A stretch of DNA of 64,000 nucleotides from Pseudacidobacterium ailaaui (GTDB taxonomy: Bacteria > Acidobacteriota > Terriglobia > Terriglobales > Acidobacteriaceae): NCBI RefSeq assembly GCF_000688455.1, contig NZ_JIAL01000001.1, forward strand, positions 2,201,001-2,265,000. The letters run 5' to 3'. Below, one piece after another: positions 1 through 7,078 of the stretch. Position 1 is the first letter of the stretch. The number at the start of each line of letters is the position of its first letter. Under the pieces are notes generated by a model. That model was not told the DNA's origin. It saw only the letters and a program-made list of their open reading frames with translations, and did no database searches. Made by a program: the position numbers and the translations under genes.

Positions 1-1094
1 TCTTCTGTGATTTCCTGTTCATTGTTCCAGCCAAAGCCATATTTCACCGCTCCGAAGTGTTCATGTTTCGTGATTTCCGGTGAGGGATCTTCGCCATTCA
101 GATAAGCCTGGACGGCCTCTCGGTAATTGCCCATATGCGCATGGTTTACATAGCTCAGGATGCGCGTTACTCCTTTGCGTCCAGGAATGAAGGAGTGGCG
201 GAGCTCAACCTCCATGTTCTGACCGCTGGCGCGAGAGAAGGCCCAGTCCAGGTCAATACCATTGGCGACAACAGGCATGGCCGCGATTCCATAACGTGCG
301 CTCCAGTTGCGGTCGTCGTATTCGGCGACTGCCGCAACGGTATAGCCTCGCGTATCGGCGGCATAGTCCCATGCCCCATTGTTATCTATGGTCCAGTTCG
401 TAAACTGAAGGTGGCTGTCGCTCCCGACAGAGTTGATGTCAAAGACATCGGGCAAACTCAGTTTGCCGATGCGGAACTCGAACCGGCGCACTGGGACCTG
501 CGTGGCCAGTGAAAAAGGTCCGCGGTCGGCCTCGGTGGTTTCCCGGCTAAGGCCAATTGTCTGATGAATTTCACCGCGTGCGAGATATGGTTTGGAGCTC
601 AGGTTCGGGTTGCGGACAACGTCCAGGTTGGTAAATCCGGCAAGTCCCAGGGCCTCGCTGAGTCCACGTCCTCCGGCGCTCTCGAAGTCTACGATGAAGT
701 CCGTGTTATAGCGGACATGCTGATGGGGCTGATATCCCAAAAAGAGCGTCCCCAGCAGGGAGGTCTTGTACTCGCCTGCTCCATGGAGACTGTTTGGGCC
801 TTGATAAGGCGAGTGAAAAGGCGGGTGGGCCTGAAAAATGATATTGGTTTGGCCTGAGATCCACCATGGTGCAGTGTTGCTATGAGGAAACATCGTGATC
901 TCAGGAGCATCTGGAATCTGGCGTTCTTCTGGAGACACCCCCGCTTCGCTCGACGGGCTGCGTTGCGAAAACAGGTCGATTGCGATTCCCCGCTGCTGCT
1001 GGGGGACAGGAGCGGCAGGAAGCGTGGACGAAGTCTGTGCGCCCGCATACGGCGGACACAAAATCAGGAAAAAAATAAAAAATTCTTTGCGCAA
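1..1094 (-). CDS. Carbohydrate porin, OprB-like (3' end off the window)
   Basis: Outer-membrane beta-barrel expected to let sugars diffuse into the periplasm. The TTG start at 1094 follows a TGGAGA ribosome binding site 6 bases upstream and opens a signal peptide (RKEFFIFFLILCPPYAGA, cleavage near residue 20). The mature part has the amphipathic, aromatic-rich strands of a porin, including FTNWTIDNNGAWDYAADTRG, which resembles the conserved segment of the carbohydrate-selective porin family, preceded by FEFRIGKLSLPDVFD. About 364 codons are present and the reading frame is open at base 1, so the C-terminal strands and final aromatic residue are missing. It may share a transcript with the small ORF at 1169-1339. 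The family assignment is from recognition of conserved segments, not a search. Confidence 0.8.
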   Translation of the reverse strand, partial: MRKEFFIFFLILCPPYAGAQTSSTLPAAPVPQQQRGIAIDLFSQRSPSSEAGVSPEERQIPDAPEITMFPHSNTAPWWISGQTNIIFQAHPPFHSPYQGPNSLHGAGEYKTSLLGTLFLGYQPHQHVRYNTDFIVDFESAGGRGLSEALGLAGFTNLDVVRNPNLSSKPYLARGEIHQTIGLSRETTEADRGPFSLATQVPVRRFEFRIGKLSLPDVFDINSVGSDSHLQFTNWTIDNNGAWDYAADTRGYTVAAVAEYDDRNWSARYGIAAMPVVANGIDLDWAFSRASGQNMEVELRHSFIPGRKGVTRILSYVNHAHMGNYREAVQAYLNGEDPSPEITKHEHFGAVKYGFGWNNEQEITE

Positions 1095-1168
1095 AAAAGT
1101 CTCCAGGTGTGAAAGCCAGCGGACCTTACACTTCCATCCGATCTTTCACCACAAAGATTGCACTTGTG

Positions 1169-1339
1169 TTACAGCGATCGAAGGGCCAGGCACAGGACGG
1201 GCCCAGGCTCGTCCTGCTCCTGGGAAAACTCAAACGCGCAGAGGTCTGTGTCCATCCAGACACAGGCCAGAGGCTGCGCGGGATTCCCTGTCTCAATCCA
1301 GATACATGACAACATGCTGTTCTGGGTATTCAGAATCAT
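1169..1339 (-). CDS. Small 56-residue protein of unknown function
   Basis: I do not recognise this protein. The case for it is its start: AGGAGG lies exactly 5 bases before an ATG at 1339, the best ribosome binding site in the region. The product has four cysteines, no signal peptide and no membrane segment. It contains two similar stretches, CIWIETGNP and CVWMDTD, about ten residues apart, followed by an acidic C-terminal half. It lies between the cytochrome terminator and the porin on the same strand, 74 bases before the porin start and with no terminator between, so it could be the first gene of the porin transcript. It could also be a leader ORF. Confidence 0.5.
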   Translation of the reverse strand: MILNTQNSMLSCIWIETGNPAQPLACVWMDTDLCAFEFSQEQDEPGPVLCLALRSL

Positions 1340-1508
1340 CGCATCCTCCTTTCCTCGGCGTGTTTCCGGGAACACCGGAGAATGCCTCCCGCGGTCACGC
1401 CGGGCAGTTGTTTGTACTTCGGTCCGTCATCATTTGAATTCGGGGACGTTCCCTCCGCAGAGGGTTTGTCCTCTCTTTTATAACATATCCCCCTATGGTA
1501 TAGAGCGC

Positions 1509-1534
1509 AAAAAAAAAGAGGACCTCATGTCCTC
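1509..1534 (-). terminator. Rho-independent terminator of the cytochrome gene
   Basis: Reading the minus strand, a 6-bp stem GAGGAC/GTCCTC with a 5-base loop is followed by nine T residues. It starts 26 bases after the stop codon of the diheme cytochrome and separates it from the small ORF and porin. Confidence 0.85.
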
Positions 1535-1560
1535 GCAGCACGTTGAAGTTTAGGGTCGGG

Positions 1561-2025
1561 CTATTTTTGCATTGCAGGGCCGCCCGGCGGAGCGTGTTCT
1601 GCCGTCTTGGGAACAAAGGGCGCAGGCATGGTATTGCCGCGATGACAGGTCCCGCAAGTTACAGTCTTCATTTCCGGAGTCGCGTCGGGATCGTTAATGG
1701 TAGACAGGTATTTCTGATTAATGGTCTGTGTCATGGCAATCATCGTCCGGGCGATGGCCTTGTCCGGTTTGGCGTCCGAGGCAAAATCTGGCCGATGGGT
1801 CTGCTCGTTGACTTCATGACAGAAGCTGCAATGCACTCCAAGCGCCTGCGAGTAGCTGCCCATCAACTTCATCAATTCTTCGGGCGATATGTCTTTGGGA
1901 AGTACCTGGAGGTTGGTCGGTTTCGGCATGGACATGTGGGGGCGGGGCTGTGCGGGCATCTCTTGAGCAGCCAGGGAAATGCTGAGCAGGAACATCGTGG
2001 CGGTGACGGCGAAAGCGCACTTCAT
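1561..2025 (-). CDS. Diheme c-type cytochrome, reaction-centre cytochrome family-like
   Basis: Periplasmic electron carrier. The 154-residue product has a signal peptide (MKCAFAVTATMFLLSISLAAQ) and two heme-binding CXXCH motifs, CSFCH at residues 66-70 and CGTCH at 124-128. The layout resembles the photosynthetic reaction centre cytochrome subunit family, which is common in non-photosynthetic acidobacteria, where its partner is unknown. The start at 2025 is preferred over an in-frame ATG at 2037 because GGAG lies 7-8 bases upstream and the signal peptide then begins correctly. It is a single-gene unit with its own terminator at 1509-1534 and an inverted repeat at 2093-2106 upstream. Confidence 0.85.
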   Translation of the reverse strand: MKCAFAVTATMFLLSISLAAQEMPAQPRPHMSMPKPTNLQVLPKDISPEELMKLMGSYSQALGVHCSFCHEVNEQTHRPDFASDAKPDKAIARTMIAMTQTINQKYLSTINDPDATPEMKTVTCGTCHRGNTMPAPFVPKTAEHAPPGGPAMQK

Positions 2026-2092
2026 CGAGGTCTCCATAAGCCTTATGGCAGGTGAGCAAGGTGTCCGTGAAAAGGAACCCCACCCTTGTGTT

Positions 2093-2106
2093 CAGACCAA
2101 GGTCTG
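2093..2106. promoter_or_regulatory. Inverted repeat upstream of the cytochrome gene
   Basis: CAGACC-AA-GGTCTG has 6-bp arms and a 2-base centre, 68 bases upstream of the cytochrome start in the 114-base gap after the Mpg gene. The size suits an operator, but no regulator can be named and a chance palindrome is possible. Confidence 0.3.
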
Positions 2107-2139
2107 CTGCCCAAGTATACGGACGAACGGGAGAAAAGT

Positions 2140-2757
2140 TTAGAACTTTCGTGAAATGTATGGATTGCCCGGGATAAGGAAGCGTGCCAGGCGGTCCTTG
2201 GCATGGCGGATTCCGACACGGGGCGTCACCATGAGTTCCTCCGGTTGATATCCGTCATCCTCAATTCTGAGGTCAGAGGACGTGCTGGTTACATCCACTC
2301 CGTTGTGGGAGGACCGGGTAATGTCCAGCGCCTGACAGAGGCGTCCCGGGCCTGAGGCGAGAAGCCGGGATTTCGCCACAGAGGGAAGATGGCGCAGTTT
2401 GGCCATGATTTCCGTTCCGTCCAGAGGCTCAAGTGCGCGGATAAGGACACACCCGGCCTGCCCTTCTGGCTCACAGGAAACATTCAGGCAATAGTACATT
2501 CCATAGATGAAGTAGACATAAGCCACTCCTGGCAGGCCAAAAAGGACAGCATTTCGTGACGTACGTCCGGCCGAGGCGTGGGCGGCCGGATCATCCAGCC
2601 CAAAATAGGCCTCCGTTTCCACGATACGTCCAGAAAGCCTTTGTCCCTGGTAGTCGCGGACGAGGACCTTTCCCAGAAGGTTTTTGGCAGTCACTTCTGG
2701 CGAATGCTCATAGAAGGACCGCGGGAGAAGAGAGACAACCTTATTGGTGGCTGACAT
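2140..2757 (-). CDS. mpg: DNA-3-methyladenine glycosylase (AAG/Mpg family)
   Basis: Excises 3-methyladenine and other alkylated or deaminated purines to start base-excision repair in the cytoplasm. At 205 residues it matches the bacterial Mpg length. Family landmarks are the active-site region GRIVETEAYFG (the glutamate activates water), the NAVLFGLPGVAYVYFIYGMY segment and the C-terminal TPRVGI. The gene runs in the same direction as the cytochrome, 114 bases apart, and is divergent from the glycine-zipper gene at 2788. Confidence 0.93.
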   Translation of the reverse strand: MSATNKVVSLLPRSFYEHSPEVTAKNLLGKVLVRDYQGQRLSGRIVETEAYFGLDDPAAHASAGRTSRNAVLFGLPGVAYVYFIYGMYYCLNVSCEPEGQAGCVLIRALEPLDGTEIMAKLRHLPSVAKSRLLASGPGRLCQALDITRSSHNGVDVTSTSSDLRIEDDGYQPEELMVTPRVGIRHAKDRLARFLIPGNPYISRKF

Positions 2758-2787
2758 ATCCGACTAAAGAAGTTGAGGAGAGGAAGA

Positions 2788-3357
2788 ATGCATCGCTTGA
2801 AAAAGATTGTTACACGGACAGCGGTCGTTTGGACGATGGCCATTTTGGCGGTGACGGCCTATAGTCAGGAAACCGCGGCCTCAGGCCAGATTCCCTCAGG
2901 TACGAAGCTGACTGTGCGCACGACTACCGAGCTCAGCTCGGCAACAGCAGAGGCGGGCCAGACCTGGAGTGGCACGCTGGTCAATGAAATCCGGTCAGGA
3001 AATAAGGTTCTTGCTCCAGCCGGTTCGAGTGTGAGCGGAACCATTCTCGAAGCAAAATCATCCGGGCGGTTGCATAAACCCGGGATTCTGTCTCTGCAGG
3101 TTACCTCAGTCAACGGCATTCCCGTAAATACGGACACGTTGACTCGCGATGGTGAGGGACATACCAAAAGCAATGTAGCCAAGATTGGCGGAGGTGCTGC
3201 CGCTGGGGCCATTCTAGGCGGGCTGATTGGTGGTGGCAAGGGAGCGGCCATCGGTACCTTAGCCGGGGCCGGCGCAGGCACTGCAGGTGCGGCGGCCACA
3301 GGCAAGCGAGAAGCAAAGATCACCGCCGAAACGGCCCTGACGTTCACAGTGCAATGA
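2788..3357 (+). CDS. Exported glycine-zipper protein
   Basis: Function unknown. The 189-residue product has an N-terminal signal sequence ending near AVTAYSQ, a predicted beta-rich middle (residues 25-125) and a Gly/Ala segment at about 130-170 (GGGAAAGAILGGLIGGGKG) with the GxxxG spacing of a glycine zipper that inserts into or spans a membrane. The C-terminus (AKITAETALTFTVQ) resembles acidobacterial envelope proteins of this type. The ATG at 2788 is chosen because GAGGAGAGGAAG lies directly before it; an in-frame TTG at 2773 has no such site. A hairpin terminator follows. Confidence 0.75.
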   Translation: MHRLKKIVTRTAVVWTMAILAVTAYSQETAASGQIPSGTKLTVRTTTELSSATAEAGQTWSGTLVNEIRSGNKVLAPAGSSVSGTILEAKSSGRLHKPGILSLQVTSVNGIPVNTDTLTRDGEGHTKSNVAKIGGGAAAGAILGGLIGGGKGAAIGTLAGAGAGTAGAAATGKREAKITAETALTFTVQ

Positions 3358-3384
3358 CGAAAGAGGAAAGAAGACGAGGTGTGA

Positions 3385-3410
3385 AGGCGGCCATGGACCG
3401 CCTTCTTTAT
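3385..3410. terminator. Hairpin terminator shared by two convergent genes
   Basis: AAGGCGG and CCGCCTT form a 7-bp stem around a 7-base loop, with a CTTTATTTTT tract on the plus strand. It follows the glycine-zipper gene and overlaps the last codons of the convergent peroxiredoxin gene. Confidence 0.75.
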
Positions 3411-3871
3411 TTTTGGATGCTTTTCAGGGTCTCCAACACCTCTTCGGCATGACCTTCAGGTTTGACCTTCGGAAAGACCTTGAGCAGCGTGCGGTCCGGG
3501 CCAATCAAAAAAGTCGTCCGTTCAATTCCTTTTACTTTCTTCCCGTACATGTTCTTTTCTTTAAGAACACCAAACAGATTGCAGACTTTTTCGTCTACAT
3601 CAGCAAGAAGGGGGTAGGGTAAATCATATTTTGCCTTGAATTTGGCCTGGGCCTTCGGCGTATCGCGTGAGATGCCGAGCACGACTGCGCCGGCCTTCTG
3701 GATTTTTTTAAAGACATCGCGAAAGCCACAGGCCTCAATCGTACAGCCTGGTGTATCGGCGCGTGGATAAAAAAACAATACGACCGGAGTTCCGGCGTAA
3801 TCTGAAAGGTGGATGGTTTTCTCCTGGTCATCCAGGAGAGCAAAATCAGGAACTATGTCGTTGACTTCCAT
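3407..3871 (-). CDS. bcp: Thioredoxin-dependent peroxiredoxin, Bcp/PrxQ type
   Basis: Reduces hydrogen peroxide and organic peroxides in the cytoplasm using thioredoxin. The 154-residue protein is full length. The peroxidatic Cys43 lies in PRADTPGCTIEAC and the resolving Cys48 is five residues later, the hallmark of the alpha-helix-resolving Bcp/PrxQ group. The conserved arginine is in the RTTFLIGPD strand region. Transcribed divergently from the DPDRPTLHRR-repeat protein. Confidence 0.95.
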   Translation of the reverse strand: MEVNDIVPDFALLDDQEKTIHLSDYAGTPVVLFFYPRADTPGCTIEACGFRDVFKKIQKAGAVVLGISRDTPKAQAKFKAKYDLPYPLLADVDEKVCNLFGVLKEKNMYGKKVKGIERTTFLIGPDRTLLKVFPKVKPEGHAEEVLETLKSIQK

Positions 3872-3944
3872 AGGTCAGTCCTTGCGCCGGAATCAAGGTC
3901 CGGGACAGAATGATTGTTTCGCAAAAGGCCAGCGCGTGTCACGA

Positions 3945-5327
3945 ATGCACTTGCGGACAGGGGCATTTTGCCTGGTTTTTCTCTGTTCGGCCCTGGGGTA
4001 TGGCCAGTATCAGGGGCCGATGTCGAAGGACACGAACTCCTCGCCAACACTCCGCGCAACGGCGGTCTTTGAATGGACTGGGGAACTGGCGAATCCAAAG
4101 GCAGGTAGGCTGGTCCCCATTGCAGTTTGGGACGGGCAGCAATACCAGCCTGGAGGCGTCTACCTCGCCCAGCCGGAGCCATTGACCGTAGAATCCGGCA
4201 CACTCTATGAGCTTGAAAAGGCCGGAATGCCGCAAGGTACATTTCAGGTCAAGAGCGCGGAGCAGCTGTCCGGCTCATGGATCGGCCTGGGATCAGTCAA
4301 GCTGCAACTGGCGGCTGCCAAGCCGCGACGCCCCATGTCAAAATACCCGCCGCAGGTGGTGAAAGAAGGTGCCCAGGCGCAGACAAACACGCAGCAGGCC
4401 AAGACCACTCCGGAAAGTGTACCTTCGGCCACAACGCCAAAGGAGGATCCGGATCGGCCTACTCTACACCGACGGGACACAGGTGACACAAGCGCGGAGC
4501 AGATGCCTTCCACTTCTTCATCGGACAGCGATCGACCGACGTTGCACCGTCACGATACAGACAGCACAAGTTCCGGTACTTCTGGCGATGATCCTGACCG
4601 GCCGACTCTGCACCGAAGAACAAACCCTGGTAATCCAGGCGCACCGGTTACATCGGTAAGCAGTCCTGATCCTGACCGTCCCAAACTGCGTTATGGTAAG
4701 CCGGAAACACAAGAGGGGCTGGTGGAGCCTTCAAAATTGGAGGGTCTTCCTGCGGACCTAGAGCAGATGGCCGCTATTTCTGACGTGAAGCAGACAGAGC
4801 CGCATTCTTTTGCCCACACCTGGTATGATCCGGCCGACGAGAGCAGGATGAAGGCAGCTATGGAGCAGCTTGCACAGAAGGCGCTGGCTGCGGAGAACCA
4901 AGCAACGGCAGCAATTCCAGAAAATGTGTCAGGAGCAAAGAGCAGGTCAAAGAGAAAATCTTCTCCGGAAGCACCGTTGCCTATGCTGACAGAGGAAAGC
5001 TTCCATGCCTTTGAGCTTTCCTGGAGCAGCGGTGTTACTGCTGTTTTTAGTGCGCAGGCGGTACAAGATGGTCGTACACAATACATCACGCTGATTGCGC
5101 AGCCGGACTTTGAGGGCCAGCCGCAGATCATTTTCAAACAGATCACCAGCGACGACCGCCTGGACGTGACTCCCCGCTTGAGGCTAGTGGATGCTGTGGA
5201 TTGCGATGGTGACGGACGAGCAGAGTTAGTTTTTGAGCTGCGAGGAGTGTCGGGCAGGGAATTCGGCATCTACAGCATTACAAACCGCAGTGTCACGCAG
5301 GTTTTCCATACCGGTCCACAGTCCTGA
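3945..5327 (+). CDS. Secreted protein with four DPDRPTLHRR-type repeats
   Basis: Function unknown. The 460-residue product starts with a signal peptide (MHLRTGAFCLVFLCSALGYGQ); the ATG at 3945 is chosen because it sits at the head of that peptide, although no good ribosome binding site is visible. Residues about 20-130 form a predicted folded domain. Residues about 168-251 carry four copies of a decapeptide, three reading (S/D)xDRPTLHR(R/H) and the last DPDRPKLRYG, at spacings of 26, 22 and 26 residues in Ser/Thr/Pro-rich linkers. The C-terminal 120 residues include DAVDCDGDGRAELVFELRG, which looks like an FG-GAP/integrin-type calcium loop. The repeats may bind cell-wall or surface polymers, but nothing in the sequence proves this. 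Confidence 0.75.
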   Translation: MHLRTGAFCLVFLCSALGYGQYQGPMSKDTNSSPTLRATAVFEWTGELANPKAGRLVPIAVWDGQQYQPGGVYLAQPEPLTVESGTLYELEKAGMPQGTFQVKSAEQLSGSWIGLGSVKLQLAAAKPRRPMSKYPPQVVKEGAQAQTNTQQAKTTPESVPSATTPKEDPDRPTLHRRDTGDTSAEQMPSTSSSDSDRPTLHRHDTDSTSSGTSGDDPDRPTLHRRTNPGNPGAPVTSVSSPDPDRPKLRYGKPETQEGLVEPSKLEGLPADLEQMAAISDVKQTEPHSFAHTWYDPADESRMKAAMEQLAQKALAAENQATAAIPENVSGAKSRSKRKSSPEAPLPMLTEESFHAFELSWSSGVTAVFSAQAVQDGRTQYITLIAQPDFEGQPQIIFKQITSDDRLDVTPRLRLVDAVDCDGDGRAELVFELRGVSGREFGIYSITNRSVTQVFHTGPQS

Positions 5328-5425
5328 AAGCCTGACGGCGTATTTCGATGAGGCCGCCGGGAATATCGAGGCCTGGTTTGATCCGGTCAATAGAATTTCT
5401 TTTTCGTAACTCGGGTGTTGAGGAC

Positions 5426-5431
5426 TATAAT
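5426..5431 (+). promoter_or_regulatory. Candidate -10 element (TATAAT) for the TPR gene
   Basis: A perfect TATAAT lies 84 bases upstream of the TPR start. The -35 region at 17-bp spacing (TTCGTA) is a poor match, so the promoter is tentative. Confidence 0.4.
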
Positions 5432-5514
5432 CGCAAGTCAAAGGCTGGGGCTGCCCGGGTCCCAGTTGATCTTGTAACCCAGGCCCCCTTCTGAAGCCTC
5501 GCAAGGAGGCGAAG

Positions 5515-6306
5515 ATGCGCAGCTTTCATCATCCGCCGGCCATCACGGCCGTAACGCTCGCAGCAGTTCTTGCATTTAGCTCTGCAGGGCAAACGCCGCA
5601 CTCCTATCTCGCCATTGGCAGCTATGCACAACAACCGCCTGTCCGGTCCGATGACGCACCGCATTTTGTTCTGAGCGCAGAAATGCAGGGAGACTTGCTG
5701 ATGGCACGCCAGAGATATGTTGCCGCTCTGGATGCTTACCGTCAGGGGCCGTCGGATTCAGCAGTACTCTGGAACAAGATGGGAATTGCGAACCATCACA
5801 TGTTCAACCTGAAAGCTGCCGAAAATGACTACCGCGAGGCATTAAAGCTGAATCCCCGATATGCAGAGGCCTGGAACAATCTTGGCGCCGTCTATTACGG
5901 CGAAAAGAAGTACCATGACGCCGAAAAGGCCTATCGAAAGGCCTTGAAGATATCTCCAAAATCGGCCACCTTTTACAGCAATCTGGGAACTGCCTATATC
6001 GCTGAGGGGAAATACAAGAAGGGCGCCGATGCCTATCGTACTGCGTTGTCGCTGGATCCCAACGTCTTCAGCGGAGATCCCGCAGCAAAAATTCCTGAGG
6101 CCGGCCCCACGAAAGAGATGGCATACCTGAATTATCTTCTGGCAAAGGCCTACGCCGAGGCGGGACGTAAAGATGAAGCGATCTATTACTTGCGCAAGGC
6201 CCTGGATGAAGGATTCAGCGACCGCAAAAAGATCCTGGAGGAAAAAGAGTTTGCAGGCCTGCGAGATGATCCCGAGTTCCAGCACATGATGACAGCACCA
6301 CGTTAG
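5515..6306 (+). CDS. Exported tetratricopeptide-repeat protein
   Basis: A protein-interaction scaffold, probably periplasmic. The 263-residue product has an N-terminal hydrophobic signal segment (residues 10-25) and at least four TPR units, at about 50-83, 84-117, 118-151 and 152-185, with a fifth near 204-237. Diagnostic motifs are AEAWNNLGAVYYGEKKYHDA and ATFYSNLGTAYIAEGKYKKG. AAGGAGG precedes the ATG. A DtxR-type regulator follows after 32 bases and may be co-transcribed. The binding partner is not evident. Confidence 0.85.
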   Translation: MRSFHHPPAITAVTLAAVLAFSSAGQTPHSYLAIGSYAQQPPVRSDDAPHFVLSAEMQGDLLMARQRYVAALDAYRQGPSDSAVLWNKMGIANHHMFNLKAAENDYREALKLNPRYAEAWNNLGAVYYGEKKYHDAEKAYRKALKISPKSATFYSNLGTAYIAEGKYKKGADAYRTALSLDPNVFSGDPAAKIPEAGPTKEMAYLNYLLAKAYAEAGRKDEAIYYLRKALDEGFSDRKKILEEKEFAGLRDDPEFQHMMTAPR

Positions 6307-6338
6307 TCCTCTGCCTGTGCCGGTGTATTCTGATTGCG

Positions 6339-7013
6339 GTGAAGACTGCAATCAGCGTTTCCAAAGAAGACTATCTCAAGGCCATTCTTGAAGCCGAAAG
6401 TGAAGGCCAGACGGTCATTTCGGCAACGCTGGCGCACTGGCTGAAAGTCTCTCCGCCTGCGGTTTCCATGGCCCTGCGCAGGCTCAAGCGAGACGGATAT
6501 GTGGATGTAAAAAACGATGGCATCATCCGTTTAACACCCAAAGGACGCGAGGCGGCCTATCGTACAGCACTCCGTCATCATCTGGTGGAGCGCATGTTAT
6601 CAGAGATCTTCGGGATGCCGTGGTATGAGGTGCATGACGAAGCTGAGCGTCTGGAGCATGCCGTCTCGGCTGCTTTTGAAGCGCGTCTGCTTGAAAAACT
6701 TGGAGAAAAGGGCACTTGCCCTCATGGCAATTCCGTCCTGCCGGAGACCCCAACGCAGCGCAACAGACAGGGAATCCAGATGCTTTCTACAGCCCGCGAG
6801 GACGCCGATTACACAGTATGCAGTCTGTACGAGCGCGATCCGGAGCTTTTGCGGTTCCTGCATCAGGTAGGAATTGAACCAGGCGGCCGAGTGCGAATCG
6901 TTCGGAAGAATTATGATCAGACGGTGGCCATCGAGACGCCGAGCGGCGCCTTCACGATTGGTGCTCCGGCAGCGGACAAGGTCTGGGTGAAGAAACGGCG
7001 TCCCAAAACATAA
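6339..7013 (+). CDS. DtxR/MntR-family metal-dependent transcriptional regulator
   Basis: Metal-activated DNA-binding repressor. The 224-residue protein has the three-part DtxR architecture: a winged helix-turn-helix at about 6-70 (ISATLAHWLKVSPPAVSMAL recognition region), a dimerisation and metal-binding domain with HHLVERML, EVHDEAERLEHAVS and CPHGNSVLPE, and a C-terminal SH3-like FeoA domain at about 150-220. The Cys in CPHG and the Glu/His in ERLEH match the activating metal site. This is the three-domain DtxR/IdeR-like form rather than two-domain MntR, but iron versus manganese specificity cannot be read. The start is GTG. The rubrerythrin-VIT1 gene 4.4 kb downstream is a plausible but unproven target. 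Confidence 0.88.
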   Translation: MKTAISVSKEDYLKAILEAESEGQTVISATLAHWLKVSPPAVSMALRRLKRDGYVDVKNDGIIRLTPKGREAAYRTALRHHLVERMLSEIFGMPWYEVHDEAERLEHAVSAAFEARLLEKLGEKGTCPHGNSVLPETPTQRNRQGIQMLSTAREDADYTVCSLYERDPELLRFLHQVGIEPGGRVRIVRKNYDQTVAIETPSGAFTIGAPAADKVWVKKRRPKT

Positions 7014-7078
7014 TCTCCACCTTTGGATGGAGTGCTTGTTCCTACTCAGGCTGTGTACTATTCCTTTAAGTCACACAG

